A DNA stretch of 64,000 nucleotides from Epiperipatus broadwayi (taxonomy: Eukaryota; Onychophora; Udeonychophora; Euonychophora; Peripatidae). Position numbers and translations under genes: made by a program. The stretch lies in assembly GCA_028023455.1 (NCBI GenBank), contig JAQFVV010013377.1, positions 1 to 64,000 of the forward strand, read 5' to 3'. A model generated the notes under the pieces. The model was not told the DNA's origin. It made no database searches and saw nothing but the letters and a program-made list of their open reading frames with translations. Shown piece after piece: positions 47,115 to 58,941 of the stretch (the stretch's first letter is position 1; every line of letters starts with the position of its first letter).

Positions 47115-47365
47115 TACTGCAGAAAGGAATTTTCTATTAACTGACAGGAGACCTTTTGATTCCTCATGGAGGCCTTAAAAAAACCGAGCATGGCAAATTC
47201 CCTAATTTCCAGTCCATATGTTCTTGTCATTGCAGCTGTTATTACTATGTGATGATTCATACAAACATGGAAGGGCTGTTCACCAACACGCATTAGCCAG
47301 TGTGGTGAGTTTATTGGCTTTTTACCTCCGAGTTTAAGAATGTTTTTTTTCAATATATACAATCA
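46353..47365. other. Spacer with microsatellite before RTE LINE
   Basis: The sequence after the 3-kb segment is mildly less AT-rich to about 46500, then AT-rich. A compound (AT)n/(ATAC)n microsatellite lies at 47026-47116; the open frames across it are artefacts of the repeat. The stretch 47117-47365 has one open minus-strand frame without motif. Confidence 0.5.
47026..47116. repeat. (AT)n and (ATAC)n compound microsatellite
   Basis: A long TA tract passes into repeated CATA units and back into TA. The open frames on the minus strand over it (Met-Tyr-Val-Cys repeats) are translation of the repeat only. Confidence 0.97.
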
Positions 47366-47489
47366 TGGCAGACAAAGATAAATCATGGCCCTTATTACCA
47401 GGAGACTGTAAAGTCACCAACAAAGGTAGCAGTTGTGACCAAAGGCGGAGGGTTCTAAGAATCCCCCGATTGCAAAATCAGGCTGCCAC

Positions 47490-48250
47490 TTGATGACAAC
47501 TTTTTATTTAGATACTTACAACTGCAGATCACTTTCAAGTGAAGAAAGATTGCAAGAGTTAGAAAAACTGTCTTATAATAAATGGGGCATTATTGGACTT
47601 TGTGAAGTTAGAAGAAAAGGTGAAGAAATAATTGATTTAAAAAGTGGACATATACTCTACTATAAAGGCACAAATATTGGAAATACTAATGGAGTAAGAT
47701 TCATTATAAATAAAAAATAAAAAAATAGCATTGTAGAGATTGATGGTGTATCAGACAGAGTGGCAAGATTAGTTTTACAACTTAATAGCAGATACCAAAT
47801 GCAGATAATTTAGGTTTATGCCCCAACAATTTCTCATAGTTATGAAGTTAAAGAAGATTTTTACATGGATGTATGAAAGGCTTTTGATCAGAGTAAACAA
47901 CATTTTAAAATTGTTATGGGAGACTTTAATGCTAGAATTGGTACACAAATTAAAGATGAAAATGCTGTAGGTAATTTTGGTTATTGTAATAGGAATGTGA
48001 GAGGACATAGACTTGTGAAGTTTGCAGAAAAAAAAACATTATATTATGAATTCTTTTTTTTTAGAAAAATGTTTAAAAAAAATGGACATGGAAGTATCCA
48101 ATGAAGGTACAGCAGAATTGGATTATATTTTGACTAAGAGAAAATACATATTTCAAGATTGTAATGTTCTTAATAAATTTAACACAGGAAGTGATCATCC
48201 ATTAGTAAGATATAACATACATGTTAATGCAAAACTAGAGAGACAAAAAT
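47490..48250 (+). pseudogene. RTE endonuclease domain (broken)
   Basis: The N-terminus reads TYNCRSLSSEERLQELE then IIGLCEVRRKGEE, the usual Asn and Glu motifs of apurinic-type endonucleases in RTE. After stops at about 47718 and 47812, YAPTISHS, VMGDFNARIG (47910-47940), and after a shift at the A-rich run near 48040, LDYILTKRK and NTGSDHPLVRYNI (the Ser-Asp-His motif) follow in order. All key motifs are present, so the breaks are recent compared with those in the L1/Tx1-like LINE. The enzyme would nick the target DNA. Confidence 0.85.
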
Positions 48251-48808
48251 AATTAAGAAAAACAAAATTTACAGTTGATATTCCTAATCTTCAGAAACAT
48301 TCTAATGAATTTAAATTAGAACTTCCAAATCGGTTTCAAGTATTAGTAGATTTTGAACATGATTCAAATTTGAATGACATTAATAGAAAAATAAGTGATA
48401 CACTATTAAAAACTGCAACAAAGATAGCTGGTAGAAAAAAGCAGCAATTGACCAATAAAATTTTTACTGAGACTAGAGAATTTATGAAGAAAAGAAGGAA
48501 TATGAGGATATACAACAATGACGCATTAAAAAAAATTGAATATCTTGAATTTTGTAATATGGTGCGGAAAAGAGTTGAAAATATTATAAGTATAATTGTG
48601 AACTAGCAAGGAAAATGGTAGAAAAAAATAAAAGTCTAAAGAGTGAAAAACAACATTTTGTTATTGGTAGGAAATTTATATCTGTAATAAAAAAAGATGG
48701 CATTATTATTAAAAAGAGAGATGACATCATGAAATGTGTAGAAGACTTCTATCAAGAATTATATAGTAATAAAGAACAAGTGCTTTTATACCTATTATAT
48801 CTTCCGAA
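48251..48808 (+). pseudogene. RTE linker between endonuclease and reverse transcriptase
   Basis: The region continues the polyprotein with stops and shifts: KFTVDIPNLQKHSNEFKLEL then, in 48370-48606, DINRKISDTLLKTATKIAG and VRKRVEN, and in 48615-48824 KSLKSEKQHFVIGRKF and YQELYSNKEQ. This is the spacer that precedes the reverse transcriptase in RTE proteins. Confidence 0.75.
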
Positions 48809-49972
48809 TTGCCCAGAATTTTGAATGAGGAAGTGAGACATGCAATTAAATTTATGAAGAAAGGGAAGGCTCCAGGTAATGATGGAATTATAATTGATAT
48901 ATTAAAAGCAAGTGAAGAAATAGACATTTTTTTAGCAAAGTTATATACCAAATGTCTAAATGATAAAGAAATACCAGATGGTTGGAAGAATGCAGTATTA
49001 ATATTGATATTTAGAAAAGGTGATAAAGAAGATATTAGAAATTACAGACCTATCAGTCTTTTATCAGTTTTATACAAAATTTTTACTAAGATAATTACAA
49101 CTTGTGTACAGAAAACACTGGATTTCCACCAACCAAGAGAACAAGCTGGATTTAACAGTGGTTTTAGTACAGATCATATCCAGGTATTGAGAGAAATTAT
49201 AGAAAGGACATATGAATATGAGTTGCCATTATGTTTAGGATTTGTAGACTATGAAAAGGCATTTGATTCTATAAACATTTCTTCAGTGATTAAAGCATTG
49301 TATCATCAAGGTATAGATCTAGGATATTGTCATATTTTAAAAAATATTTATAAAAATGCAACAGCAACAATTAGATTACATAATGATAGTAAGAAAATCA
49401 ACATTGAAAAGGGTGTAAGACAGGGTGACTCCATATCTCCAAAACTTTTTACAGCAGTGCTGCAAGAAGTATTTTGTGCATTAAAATGGGAAGCTAAAGG
49501 AGTGAAAGTAAATGGAGAGTATTTAAGTCATTTATATTTTGCAGATGATGTAGTGGTTTTTGCAAATAATGATTTAGAGCTACAGGAAATGTTGCAGAAG
49601 TTATCAGATGAAAGTAGGAAAGTAGGACTAAAGATAAATGTTAAAAAGACTAAAGTAATGTTTAATAGATTTTCTCAAAATATGAAAATAAAGATTGATT
49701 ATGATGATTTAGAAGATGTTAACAGTTGCAAATACCTTGGTCAGATTATTAATACAGATGGAAACATAGTGGATGAAATTAATCATCGAATTAAACTTGG
49801 TTGGAGTGCTTTTGGTAGAAATAACTTAATACTAAAAAGATATATGCCTATGTGTTTGAAAATGAAGGTTTTTAATAAATGTGTTTTATCAGTTCTTACT
49901 TATGGATCTGAGACTTGGACACTTAATAGAAGAGCAATACAGAGACTTCAGACCACTCAAAGAAGTATGTAG
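48809..49972 (+). CDS. RTE reverse transcriptase
   Basis: The 387-residue frame contains the complete reverse-transcriptase core. Landmarks by residue: GKAPGNDGI (19-27), NYRPISLLSVLYKIF (78-92), QAGFNSGFSTDHIQVL (112-127), FVDYEKAFDSI (motif A, 145-155), GVRQGDSISPKLF (motif B, 202-214), YFADDVVVFAN (motif C with catalytic Asp pair, 243-253), and then KVGLKINVKKTKVMFN (motif D). The pattern is that of RTE. The ATG is only the first Met of the open stretch; the frame is broken from the preceding linker by a shift. The stop at 49970-49972 replaces the Trp codon expected in WRCMLG, so the C-terminal region (49973-50290) follows in the same frame. Confidence 0.92.
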   Translation: MPRILNEEVRHAIKFMKKGKAPGNDGIIIDILKASEEIDIFLAKLYTKCLNDKEIPDGWKNAVLILIFRKGDKEDIRNYRPISLLSVLYKIFTKIITTCVQKTLDFHQPREQAGFNSGFSTDHIQVLREIIERTYEYELPLCLGFVDYEKAFDSINISSVIKALYHQGIDLGYCHILKNIYKNATATIRLHNDSKKINIEKGVRQGDSISPKLFTAVLQEVFCALKWEAKGVKVNGEYLSHLYFADDVVVFANNDLELQEMLQKLSDESRKVGLKINVKKTKVMFNRFSQNMKIKIDYDDLEDVNSCKYLGQIINTDGNIVDEINHRIKLGWSAFGRNNLILKRYMPMCLKMKVFNKCVLSVLTYGSETWTLNRRAIQRLQTTQRSM

Positions 49973-50290
49973 AGATGCATGTTGGGAGTAGCAAGAAGAG
50001 GTCGAAAATGCAATGTATGGGTAAGAGAACAAACAGGTGTTACTGACCTTATTGAAAAAATTAAAAGACTGAAGTGGAGTTGGGCTGGACATATTCTTAT
50101 AAGAGATGATAATTGATGGACAATTGAAATTTTAAACTGGATTCTATGAGATTGTAAAAGACCCAGAATAAGACCACAAGTGAGATGGATGGATGAAATA
50201 AAAAAGTCTTTGGGGGTGATGTGGAGAAGAGAAGCTAAAGATAGGAAAAGATGGATTGAACTTGGAAAGACCTTCATCCTGCAGTGGATT
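49973..50290 (+). pseudogene. RTE C-terminal region
   Basis: The same frame continues after the stop with RCMLGVARRGRKCNVWVREQ, then KIKRLKWSWAGHILIRDDN, a stop, CKRPRIRPQVRWMDEIKK and MWRREAKDRKRWIELGK. This is the conserved tail of RTE-type proteins. Two further stops are present. It ends shortly before the TA tail. Confidence 0.8.
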
Positions 50291-50314
50291 GATAATGGTC
50301 GATATATATATATG

Positions 50315-51190
50315 GTAACCGAACACGCACAACCCCTTTATTACCTCGGTGGTAACAATTTCCTGATGAGCATGTTGCAGGAAGGAAATATCAATTGGCA
50401 TTCACCAATGCAGCTGTTATTCCCCTCCTACAACAATATTTCCTGATCATCAGAGGATGTAGCACCATAGAGACTTGAAGCATCTAGATATTTTTGCATT
50501 TGGTTTTCCAAATGGCGCCACTAGAGTTCCATATTACTTCAACCTGACTTACGTAGGTCTTGTTATGCCAGAAATAGTTCAGGAGGCATTAAATTCTTGT
50601 GGACAAGTGCAATAAATGATAAGTGATGCAAAAAATAATAGAAATGAACAACTGGATAACTAAAATTAATTTTAAGTAACAACAATTTTATTTAACAACA
50701 CGTTTAATTAAATGTTCATCAAACAAAATATTTCATTGACAGTCCCTTGTATCTCTTTGGCCTACTTCCAATAACATCTTTAAATGGCTTAAAGAATGTA
50801 ATTTGTTGAGAGTATAATAAAGTCCTTCTTTCAATAGTTCTTTAACAGTTTACATCTTTAATTATTTAGTTAATTCACAGAGAGAAGTGTGATATATAAA
50901 GACAACAGAGATAATAATGAAGACAACTGATAGCATTTAATTCAGAGTTCTACTTAATTCAAACAAATATTTCATTTACAGTCCATTGTGTATCACGGTA
51001 AACATCCAATAATAGCACTTAAAGAATGTAATTTGTTGTATAATAAAGTCCTTCTTTCAATAGTTCTTTAACAATTTAAATCTTTAGTTATTTAGTTAAT
51101 TTACAAAGAGGAGTGTGATATATGAAGACAACAGAGATAATAATGAATACAACTGATAGTATTTTTTAATTCAGAGTTTCACTTCATTCT
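50315..51190. repeat. LTR-like sequence with 240-bp tandem duplication
   Basis: 50315-50640 is less AT-rich and includes AATGGCGCCACTAGAG at 50512 and a CAATAAATGATAAG word. At 50720 and 50960 two copies of a unit of about 240 bases start with CAAACAAA(A)TATTTCATT, and share AAAGAATGTAATTTGTTG, AATAAAGTCCTTCTTTCAAT, AGTGTGATATAT and AGACAACAGAGATAATAATG. The offset is 240. No ORF is supported. It looks like an LTR or non-autonomous element, family unknown. Confidence 0.6.
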
Positions 51191-51427
51191 GATTGGTAGT
51201 CTTTTAGGTAGTTGTCACATGTAATGTGGCTTAAATTAACTCATGTATGAGGATATTCTTTACAGACATAGCATTTCTATGATTCCACTTAATTTTAAGT
51301 TAGTCAAAGCATAATAAATTTATTTCTATTCATTGTTATCCAAATCCAGGTTTGAATCCATAATATAAGGACTTTTATCCTAGGCTCATTGGCTATCCAT
51401 TTCAAGGTTTGAATTGGTCTATATAAG

Positions 51428-51662
51428 CACATTTATATCCATTGGTTATTCAGGTAACCTATAAGCGTATGTATTTCCATCTGTCCAGATATCAATTCAT
51501 CTTGCAAATGCATTTATTAGGTATTCACATATTCTTATCCAGATTTGTCATTAATTCACATTTATATCCATTGGTTATTCAGGTAAAATACAAGTGTATG
51601 TATATTCCCTCTGTCCAGATATCAATTCATCTTGCAAATGTGTTTATTTGGTATTTCTGATT
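51428..51662. repeat. Two-unit tandem duplication, 129 bp
   Basis: The units start at 51428 and 51557 with CACATTTATATCCATTGG and share GGTTATTCAGGTAA, TCTGTCCAGATATCAATTC and ATCTTGCAAATG. The 72-residue open frame across them is itself duplicated and is a by-product of the repeat. The unit lies just downstream of the 240-bp duplication and may belong to the same element. Confidence 0.85.
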
Positions 51663-53395
51663 TCATAAGACATATATATATATATATAACATATATGCAT
51701 CAATATCAATAACTCCATGTATATCATTGTACATTTAACCGTGACACATTGTTTTGGTATTCTTATTTTTCAACTTGTATATATAACATGTTTTAATTCT
51801 GTGTTTATATTACTTTTCTCAAAGTTTTCAAATAATAAATAAAATCTTTAATAAAAATGATTTTCTTAGTCTTTCAACTTATTTAAGTATGTGGTTCATT
51901 ATATGCATATAAACATTAACTTTTATTGATGTACTAATTCATATTTAAATGTTTGAATTTATTCATAATATAGTATAAATTTACTAAATACATTCATTTT
52001 GATATTTTCTAATTTTATCTGGATTATAAACACATTATAATTTAGTTAATTATAGCTATGTGTAATATTCATATATAATTAATATGCATGTAAGCATTTG
52101 TAATTTTATTTAGTTATTCTAATATATAGCATAAATATTGTTGTTTGGTCAGCCACAAATGTGTGTTTCTAGATATAAGTGGGTCAGCAGTTTTATTTAT
52201 AATTTATCACTAATAAAATGTATTTTCACATAGCTATAATTATTCATAATTTATTTTAAGAAAGACATTTGTTTTGTTGTTTTTTTTAAACACATATAAG
52301 TATCGAATAAAAGGCCTTTTGATTATTGATATTTAAGACATCTAGTATTTACAATTTATTATTAATACCACATTCATGTAGCTATATTTATTCATAATTT
52401 TTTTGAGAAAGATGTTTTTTTTATAAACACATAAGTATTAGTATGTTATAAAATGGTAACCTTCATTTTATCCAGTTTGTTTTTTCATATCCATGACACG
52501 ACTGCACTCAAAAAGGGATCATTGTATTTCAGCTGAATGGCATTATTTACTTTCCATGATGTTTACCCAGACAACTCTTGGAGAGCCATGGCTTTGGATG
52601 AAGAGAAGCTTTTACCACCTAGCCTTCCATCATTATGATTTCCTTATTAATGTTTTCTTTTTTCATCATTAACAGTGGTTCTTTAACTGCTCTTAAAATC
52701 TTTTCTTTTTAAAAAAGATCTCTTTTTAAATTTTTTTTTAATTCTTTTTAAAATTCTTCTTTAAAAAATCTTTTCTAAAAATCCTTTTTAAAAATCTACT
52801 TTAAAAATTTTTTTAAAATCTCTTTCAAATCAATTTTTTTTAAATCTTTTTAAAGATCTGCTCTGGACTTCCAACTCAACTATTTATACTCTGATCTTTA
52901 GATTGATTATGCAGCCTTGCCATATCTGATTTGTTATTCAGCTCCCATTTAAGCCAGAGTGCTTTTCTCTTTTTAAGGATTGGACACTCTACTTTTCATG
53001 GGACAGATAAAAAATCATAAGTATAAGCCATGTTTTCCAATTTGATAAGACTGTCTCAAGCGATTATCACACTTTATATGACAACATCATTCCAAAAATT
53101 AAAAATGTAATATTTTTAATAAATGCCTAATTTTATTTATATCATAATTTAAAACTATAAAATCAATAATGATTATTTTTTAACTATAAACATTTTGCTT
53201 TATTTCTTTTTTAATTTGATCAAATCATCTTTCTTTTTTCATTGCTGTCAATTTTCATGATTCCTTTGTTTCTTTAAATTTTTAGTTTTCCTTAACCATT
53301 ATTAAGTCTTTTCTTTTCTTTTTTAACAACAAATCATGCTAGTCTTTTTAAATGGGGGGGGGTCTTTTGAATACATATATGAAACAGTATATCTG

Positions 53396-53431
<36 letters not shown>

Positions 53432-53445
53432 TGTTCAACATGTTA
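51663..53445. other. AT-rich DNA with low-complexity TTTTTAAAA tract
   Basis: An (AT)n tract is at 51671-51686. From about 52690 to 52860 the sequence is a degenerate repeat of TTTTTAAAA/TCTTTTTAAA words. Next to it on the minus strand is GAGTATAAATAG (52880-52891), a TATA-like box whose downstream side would be the TTTAAA tract. A G-run GGGGGGGG is at 53354-53361 and an (AT)n tract at 53401-53428. No coding trace was seen. Confidence 0.45.
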
Positions 53446-53449
53446 GATA

Positions 53450-55690
53450 TGTATTATTTAGATGATAGGCAGATGTAGATGTTCAGGCAATAAATTACAT
53501 CAGGGAAGATAATATAATAGGTTGGCATTAGAAAAGTAGAGCATGGAAGAAATAGACAAGTGGGAAAATGGCAGGGGTGTAGCGTAGAAGATGATTGAGG
53601 GAAAGCGGGGAAGCATATAACCTGTAATAATTAAATTATTAAAAAATTAGAAAAGTTATAAACTGGTATAATTGATGAACAACAACAGATGAGGGCAATG
53701 ACAGCCTGATAATTTTAATGCTTAGTATGTTCAAGGAAGAAGCTGAAGAGTCTAGGAAACAAACAGGGGTTAATAAAAAACAAGATGGGTCTAGAGGAAA
53801 ATCCCAAATGCATTTCCAAGAGGTATAATGAAATACTCAGGAAATCAATGAGATTTCAGAGGATTGATAAGAGAAGCCAAGGGATAAAAGTTGGGTAAGA
53901 TGAAATTTTAAAGAAACAATGTTTGCCATCAAAGATGTGAAGGATGAGTGACATCAGATATGTGATCAGATTTAGTGACATCAGATATGTGATCAGATTT
54001 AGTGCTCTGAAATAATATTAACTGAGATGCAACATAACATTAGGACACATGATGAACAGATAAAACAACTTTGAGAGGCATAAGGCAAGATGAAGATTCA
54101 ATTTAATGAAATGGAGAATGAAACAGCCAAATAAAAAATTCATAAAGTAAAAGAAGTCCAAGTAAAATGCAGTTGAACTTCATGGATAGAGTGGAGAATC
54201 TATGACAAGAGATAAAGCAGATAAAATCAGCACCAAATTCTTGGTCTGAAGATCAAAGAGAGCCATATTTAATAGCTAGTCCACCACAAACATATTTGGA
54301 ACATGGGTAAATGCTGTCCTGTAAAGGCAAGAATGAACAACAGATGAAAGAAGTTCATATAGTTATGGATGAAGTACTTGAGAGCAACAGTAAAGGAAGC
54401 ATTGCTAATGCATTTAAAGAGGAAAAGAGAAAATAAAAGATAATGCTATGGATTGTAACCCAGATAAGGAAATTTCTTGTTCTGGGTCTAGAGAGTCTAT
54501 AACAGTTATTATAAAAATGGAAAAGGATTTTAGCAATGAAGAAGTAGAATGTGTTGTGGAAACTAGCAATAAATCTGAGAATATGAACTATGTAGAAAGT
54601 CTATAATGAAACCAATGATAGTGATATCAGTTGAAGGATAAATAATAACAAGTCAGAATATGTAGCTTTAAATAAAATGAAGGACATGGAAATTGTAGAA
54701 GCAAATAATGAAAAGGGAAGTATTGATGAATTAGAATGTGCCATTACTGAACTTCAAAAACATTCAATGGTGTGTTTAAAACTTGTTAGGAAGTTGAAGA
54801 AAAAGGTGAATCCTACACCAGGTGTGAAAATAAAATAGACATTGGAGTAAAGAACATGGCAGCCTCCCAAAAAGATGATTCCTCAGATTGGAAGATATGG
54901 ATAAAGAAATACGGGATTTTGAAGAACAAAGTAAATTACCGGTGAAAAAAAAATGATTTCAACTTGGAGACTGAAGAATCTATAAAGGTGGAGAAGGGTT
55001 GTGAAATTATCCACAATTCAGGAGATAAGACTAATGAAGACCAAGAAAGTAAAAGCAATAATATAGTCTTTAGTTTACCTGGCAGATGGAAGTTTGAATA
55101 TTGCTAAATTGGATAATGATGCATATCTTACTAAAACAGCTACTTGTACAAGAACACCACCAGAATGTTATTATGGTTCAAAAAAGATGATTGATCAGAA
55201 TGGAATCAGATTCCCATCAGAGAACAATTCAAAAGCAATGGCATGCTTCATGGAATAAACATATCCAAAATATTGTCAGTGACCAAGTTGTAGGACTTGT
55301 GAAAGTTGATATAGGGGACCTTGAAGATCGATTCTGGATCCAAAATTTTCAACCTGGGAGTGGTATCCAACAAGGATTTTATCAAACTATTCGAAGTTAT
55401 GAAGGACCATATACAATCCACAAGAAATTTGCAAAGAATGGATCTCCTTTTAAGGATCAAAAGGTCCTTAAGTGAAAATATCATTTGCATCACTTAAAAA
55501 AGTATATTCTGCCCAATGCAGAGAAAAAATGACAATGAATGACCATTAAACGGATTGACCAATTTGATACAAGGGACCATTATTCATGTTAAGAGGAAGG
55601 TCCAAGTTGGAACACCATTTCCATGGTATAAATACCTTTGTAAGAAAATTTTTTGACTGAAAAAAACATTAATGACAGGGGTGAATAGAA
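53450..55690 (+). pseudogene. Decayed acidic reading frame of unknown family
   Basis: This purine-rich region reads as a decayed protein on the plus strand. Readable pieces are DNAMDCNPDKEISCSGSRES and FSNEEVECVVETSNKSENM (54430-54605), then NKMKDMEIVEANNEKGSIDE (54670-54735), NLETEESIKVEKGCEIIHN (54960-55020) and LPGRWKFE (55076-55100). The end (55340-55650) is best read as KIFNLGVVSNKDFIKLFEVM, a Leu-rich helix-like segment, and after stops LTNLIQGTIIHVKRKVQVG. An overlapping frame (55191-55475, 94 residues, with DQVVGLVKVDIGDLEDRFW) is an alternative. Composition recalls retroelement ORF1 or gag, but no zinc knuckle or RRM was found. It stops just before the second 3-kb segment. Confidence 0.35.
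53950..54003. repeat. Perfect 27-bp tandem doublet
   Basis: Two identical 27-base units (53950-53976, 53977-54003), centred on ATATGTGATCAGATTT, lie inside the decayed acidic reading frame. The length is a multiple of three, so it would add nine residues without shifting a frame. Confidence 0.9.
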
Positions 55691-55828
55691 TAAGTTTTTA
55701 AAAAAGAAAATTGTTTTGGTAGCGGATAAAACCCATGTGTTTTCTTGTCACCTAAAATGAGATATATTAATTTTAAGTAAAATCATTTTTCTTTGTTTTT
55801 TTGTTCCTTTAACTAGGAAAATATTAAG

Positions 55829-58800
55829 CAGTAAAATCTGTTATATATATTTTGCTTCACTGACTGGTGATATTAGAAATCTTTAACCAGCAGTTCAAAC
55901 CCATTTATATACTTGTTAATCACTATGGAGTGCAAGTTCATATATATAAGATTATCCCCCTTTTTTGTGAGTTAAACTTTTACTTTTGAATAAGGAATAT
56001 TTATTAACTTTAATTTGGAAATATTTAAAATTTTTATAGCCTTAAATAATTCTGTATGTGTGTGTATGTATCACAGATAGCTAAAAATATTGTAAATTAT
56101 ACTTACATTTTGTTAAATATTTTATTTTTTGTAATTTGTGTATTTTATTATGCTGATGCAAAACCAGAGAGGGTTCTGGAGAGTAATTAATGTACTCAAA
56201 TTTTTACAAACAAAAGAATGTATTTTGTTCAAGTTCAAATGTCATTAGTGTATTAGATTTATTTTAGAAATCCTAACATTAATGGAAAGCATATCTCTTG
56301 AATCTATTTTCAAACTCAAAATAAAGTAAAACAATACTCGCCAGACCTTATCACATTGTAATCTTTAAAATATAAATTGTGAACAAAAAATAAGTGCAGT
56401 CAGGCCAGTTAATGCACATCTGGGCCTTGCCAGCAGCAAGGTAATACAAGCTTCTAAAGTTTTGTTGGCATATAAATAGAGCTAGATTACTATGCTAGCT
56501 ATCTCTTTGCTTTTATTTCAAAAGGTGATAAAGAACAAATCTACATCACTCAAAATTTTAACTATGACTTGTGAGTAGAAGGAAGACATTTACTTTCCCC
56601 ATCTTTTCAAGATCATCTCCATACTGCTATGCCATCACCACTTAAAGACTGCTGTAGTGAAAGGCTAAACTAGTTCTACAAATATGCCAACCATTATTTC
56701 TCCAAAATCCTCACTACCCACCATGTTTTCTCAAAGTTATGTTGTACACATGTCAAGCTGTCATTGTCAAATGACAGAAGGTAATCCCATCTCTGCTGCT
56801 ATGCACTCTTAAAACCTTATATTTAAAATATAAATGTAACTCTGTCTATTTAATAATTGGTGATTTAGTGCCAATTATCATACCTAATAAATTAATGACT
56901 TTTTCTTTCTCTCTGTAAAATATACTACATGAATCTGCAAACTTATTTTCTAAATGTATTTGCTGTGTTTCACATTCTCTTTATCTTATTATTTTAAATG
57001 CAGCAAACTTTTAATTCTTTGATTATATTTGATTTAACATGCTAAAAATTCAATCTACCAAACTGATCTTATTTTAATTCTTCATTCTGCTATTATGAGA
57101 TAGTAAATATTTAAATGTAAGTTTTTTTAACAAAATCAAAGATCACTCGATTGAACAATATTACTAAATTTCTGTTATTTTTTTCATGGCAGATTATGAA
57201 TTCACATATTAAAGATAAGAATTTATTACTATATTAATGCTGTTGATTTAGTCAATTTTAATATTATGTAAAATAAAGCTTAATGACCTTACCTTTTCTT
57301 ATAAGCAGTCATTTGTATCCCATGCCATCCAGCATGATCATTTTATTATGTAATTATCTAATTGTTAAGAATACTAGAATTTGTTTAATGAAAGGACCTA
57401 CATATTCCCTCTTTTGTTGTTTGACTTTCTAATTATTATTGAAAGTTATTTATGTATCTAAAAATGGGTTAAATTTTGCCATGTTATTATGCTAGCTTTC
57501 ATTGATTTATGAGAACCTTAGTTAAGACATCAGTGTCATTATGGATCTGATTCCCATTAGCATTGGTTACCCTTGATAATGTTATAAAATTCATATCTAG
57601 ATTTGTCAAGCTAACACCTGGAGTTCTCAGATCATTTATGGCATATCCCAAAATAAAGTTTGGAAGCACCAACTCCAGGATATTGTCAGGTTGTAGTTAG
57701 GGTCTGCATGGGATAACATCAAGAAATCCAAACCATGGAATTCCTATCATTTTTTTAGAATACCACCCTATCAAAAGTGCAGGTGAGTTTTTTACATTAT
57801 AAATATGATGAAGCCTCTCATCCTAAAGTGGATTTAATTTTTCTGGTGTTATCATCTAAGTCAGTACCACAATTCTTCATTAATATTTTATTTTGCCAAT
57901 TCTTCATTTATATGTCATAATGCTGTGATTTTGTAAACCATCATATTCTTTCCTTTTATATCATTTTATAGATTAGAAAGGTCAATTTGAAGCTTATTTA
58001 AGCTATCGGCATTCTCATTAAATGATCTTTAGGTGTGTTAATAAATAACTTTCAGTAAAATCTCTCACATCAGAATTATTTGATCAAATACACAAATGAC
58101 TGTTTTTCTGTTTAAATGATTGATGAAGTATAATTAATGACTAAGTAAACTTTGTAATTTATACTATGTTTTAATGAATAGTTAGAAGACTGTAATAAAT
58201 GGAATTATGTAAATCAAATTTCATTTAATTGTATTCATTAAGGTCATTTATTTTTTTATTGAATCAATCACAGCATTCAAATCCACATAGTCTTGATTAT
58301 ATATTAACTTTTAATTGCCTATATCATTTGTTTTTGCATATTATTTAATCAAATCTATGTTCTAATATGTAATCTATTAGAATACACAAACCACTGCTAA
58401 TAATTATGTAAAACCCAGATGTTATTAATTATGACTAGTAAATAGATTCATTAGTGTATTTATTAAAATAGATAATCTTTATTTGTTTTCTCAATCTCTA
58501 ACAAATTAATAAATTATTAATATTTCATAACCAATTATCCATTAGTTATTGTTTGCCTCATGTCTTATGCAAACCCCTCGTTAATTAGATTGCATTATAT
58601 ATAACTTATATTCCACAGATCTTAGGCCAGTTTATTATTACATTTATTAAATGATTCTTGATGAAAATAGAGTATGGTCTTAAGCTATTACATCCTGTTA
58701 GAGTTATGTAGCACCATCTTTTTCCTCTCAATCTTTTGTTTCTTTGCACTCTCTGAGACTTAAATAAATAAATTGCATCTCTTACCATTAGAAATGTCAT

Positions 58801-58941
58801 TTATAGTGTTATAGTTTTAGAGAAAGGTAAACCGTGCTGAAATCATGATCACTCCTGAGCAGTATATCTTGGGTATAAATGGATTTAAGGCACTTTTGCC
58901 AAGATTCAGATTTTTGTTACATGAACATACAATTCTGGCTG
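55829..58941 (+). repeat. 3-kb paralogous segment, copy 2
   Basis: This is the direct duplicate of 43299-46352, offset by about 12.5 kb. It keeps the TATAAATAGAGC box (56471), a weakened CCTTGC...GCAAGG hairpin (near 56426), ACCATGGAA (near 57734), the CAG-GTGAGT site (GT at 57783) and AATAAATAAA (near 58763). It carries about 60 extra bases at 57545-57600 relative to copy 1 and lacks others. The hypothetical 18-codon frame after ACCATGG in copy 1 is cut by a stop here. The second Penelope family follows after 90 bases. Confidence 0.85.

Larger units (their letters stand above)
47366..50314 (+). mobile_element. RTE-clade LINE, near full length
   Basis: A 5' leader (47366-47489) is followed by an endonuclease, a reverse transcriptase and a C-terminal region collinear with RTE elements, ending in a short TA-rich tail (GATATATATATATG, about 50299-50312). 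Simple-repeat tails are usual for RTE. The reverse transcriptase is intact for 387 codons, while the endonuclease and linker carry stops and shifts. A second fragment of the same family lies at 24374-24880. The leader holds a GGCGGAGGGTTCTAAGAATC stretch that may help define family members. Confidence 0.88.

Noticed and set aside
46911-47362. Open frames on the minus strand made of Met-Tyr-Val-Cys and Tyr-Ile repeats
   Set aside because: They are translations of the (ATAC)n/(AT)n microsatellite and have no protein meaning.
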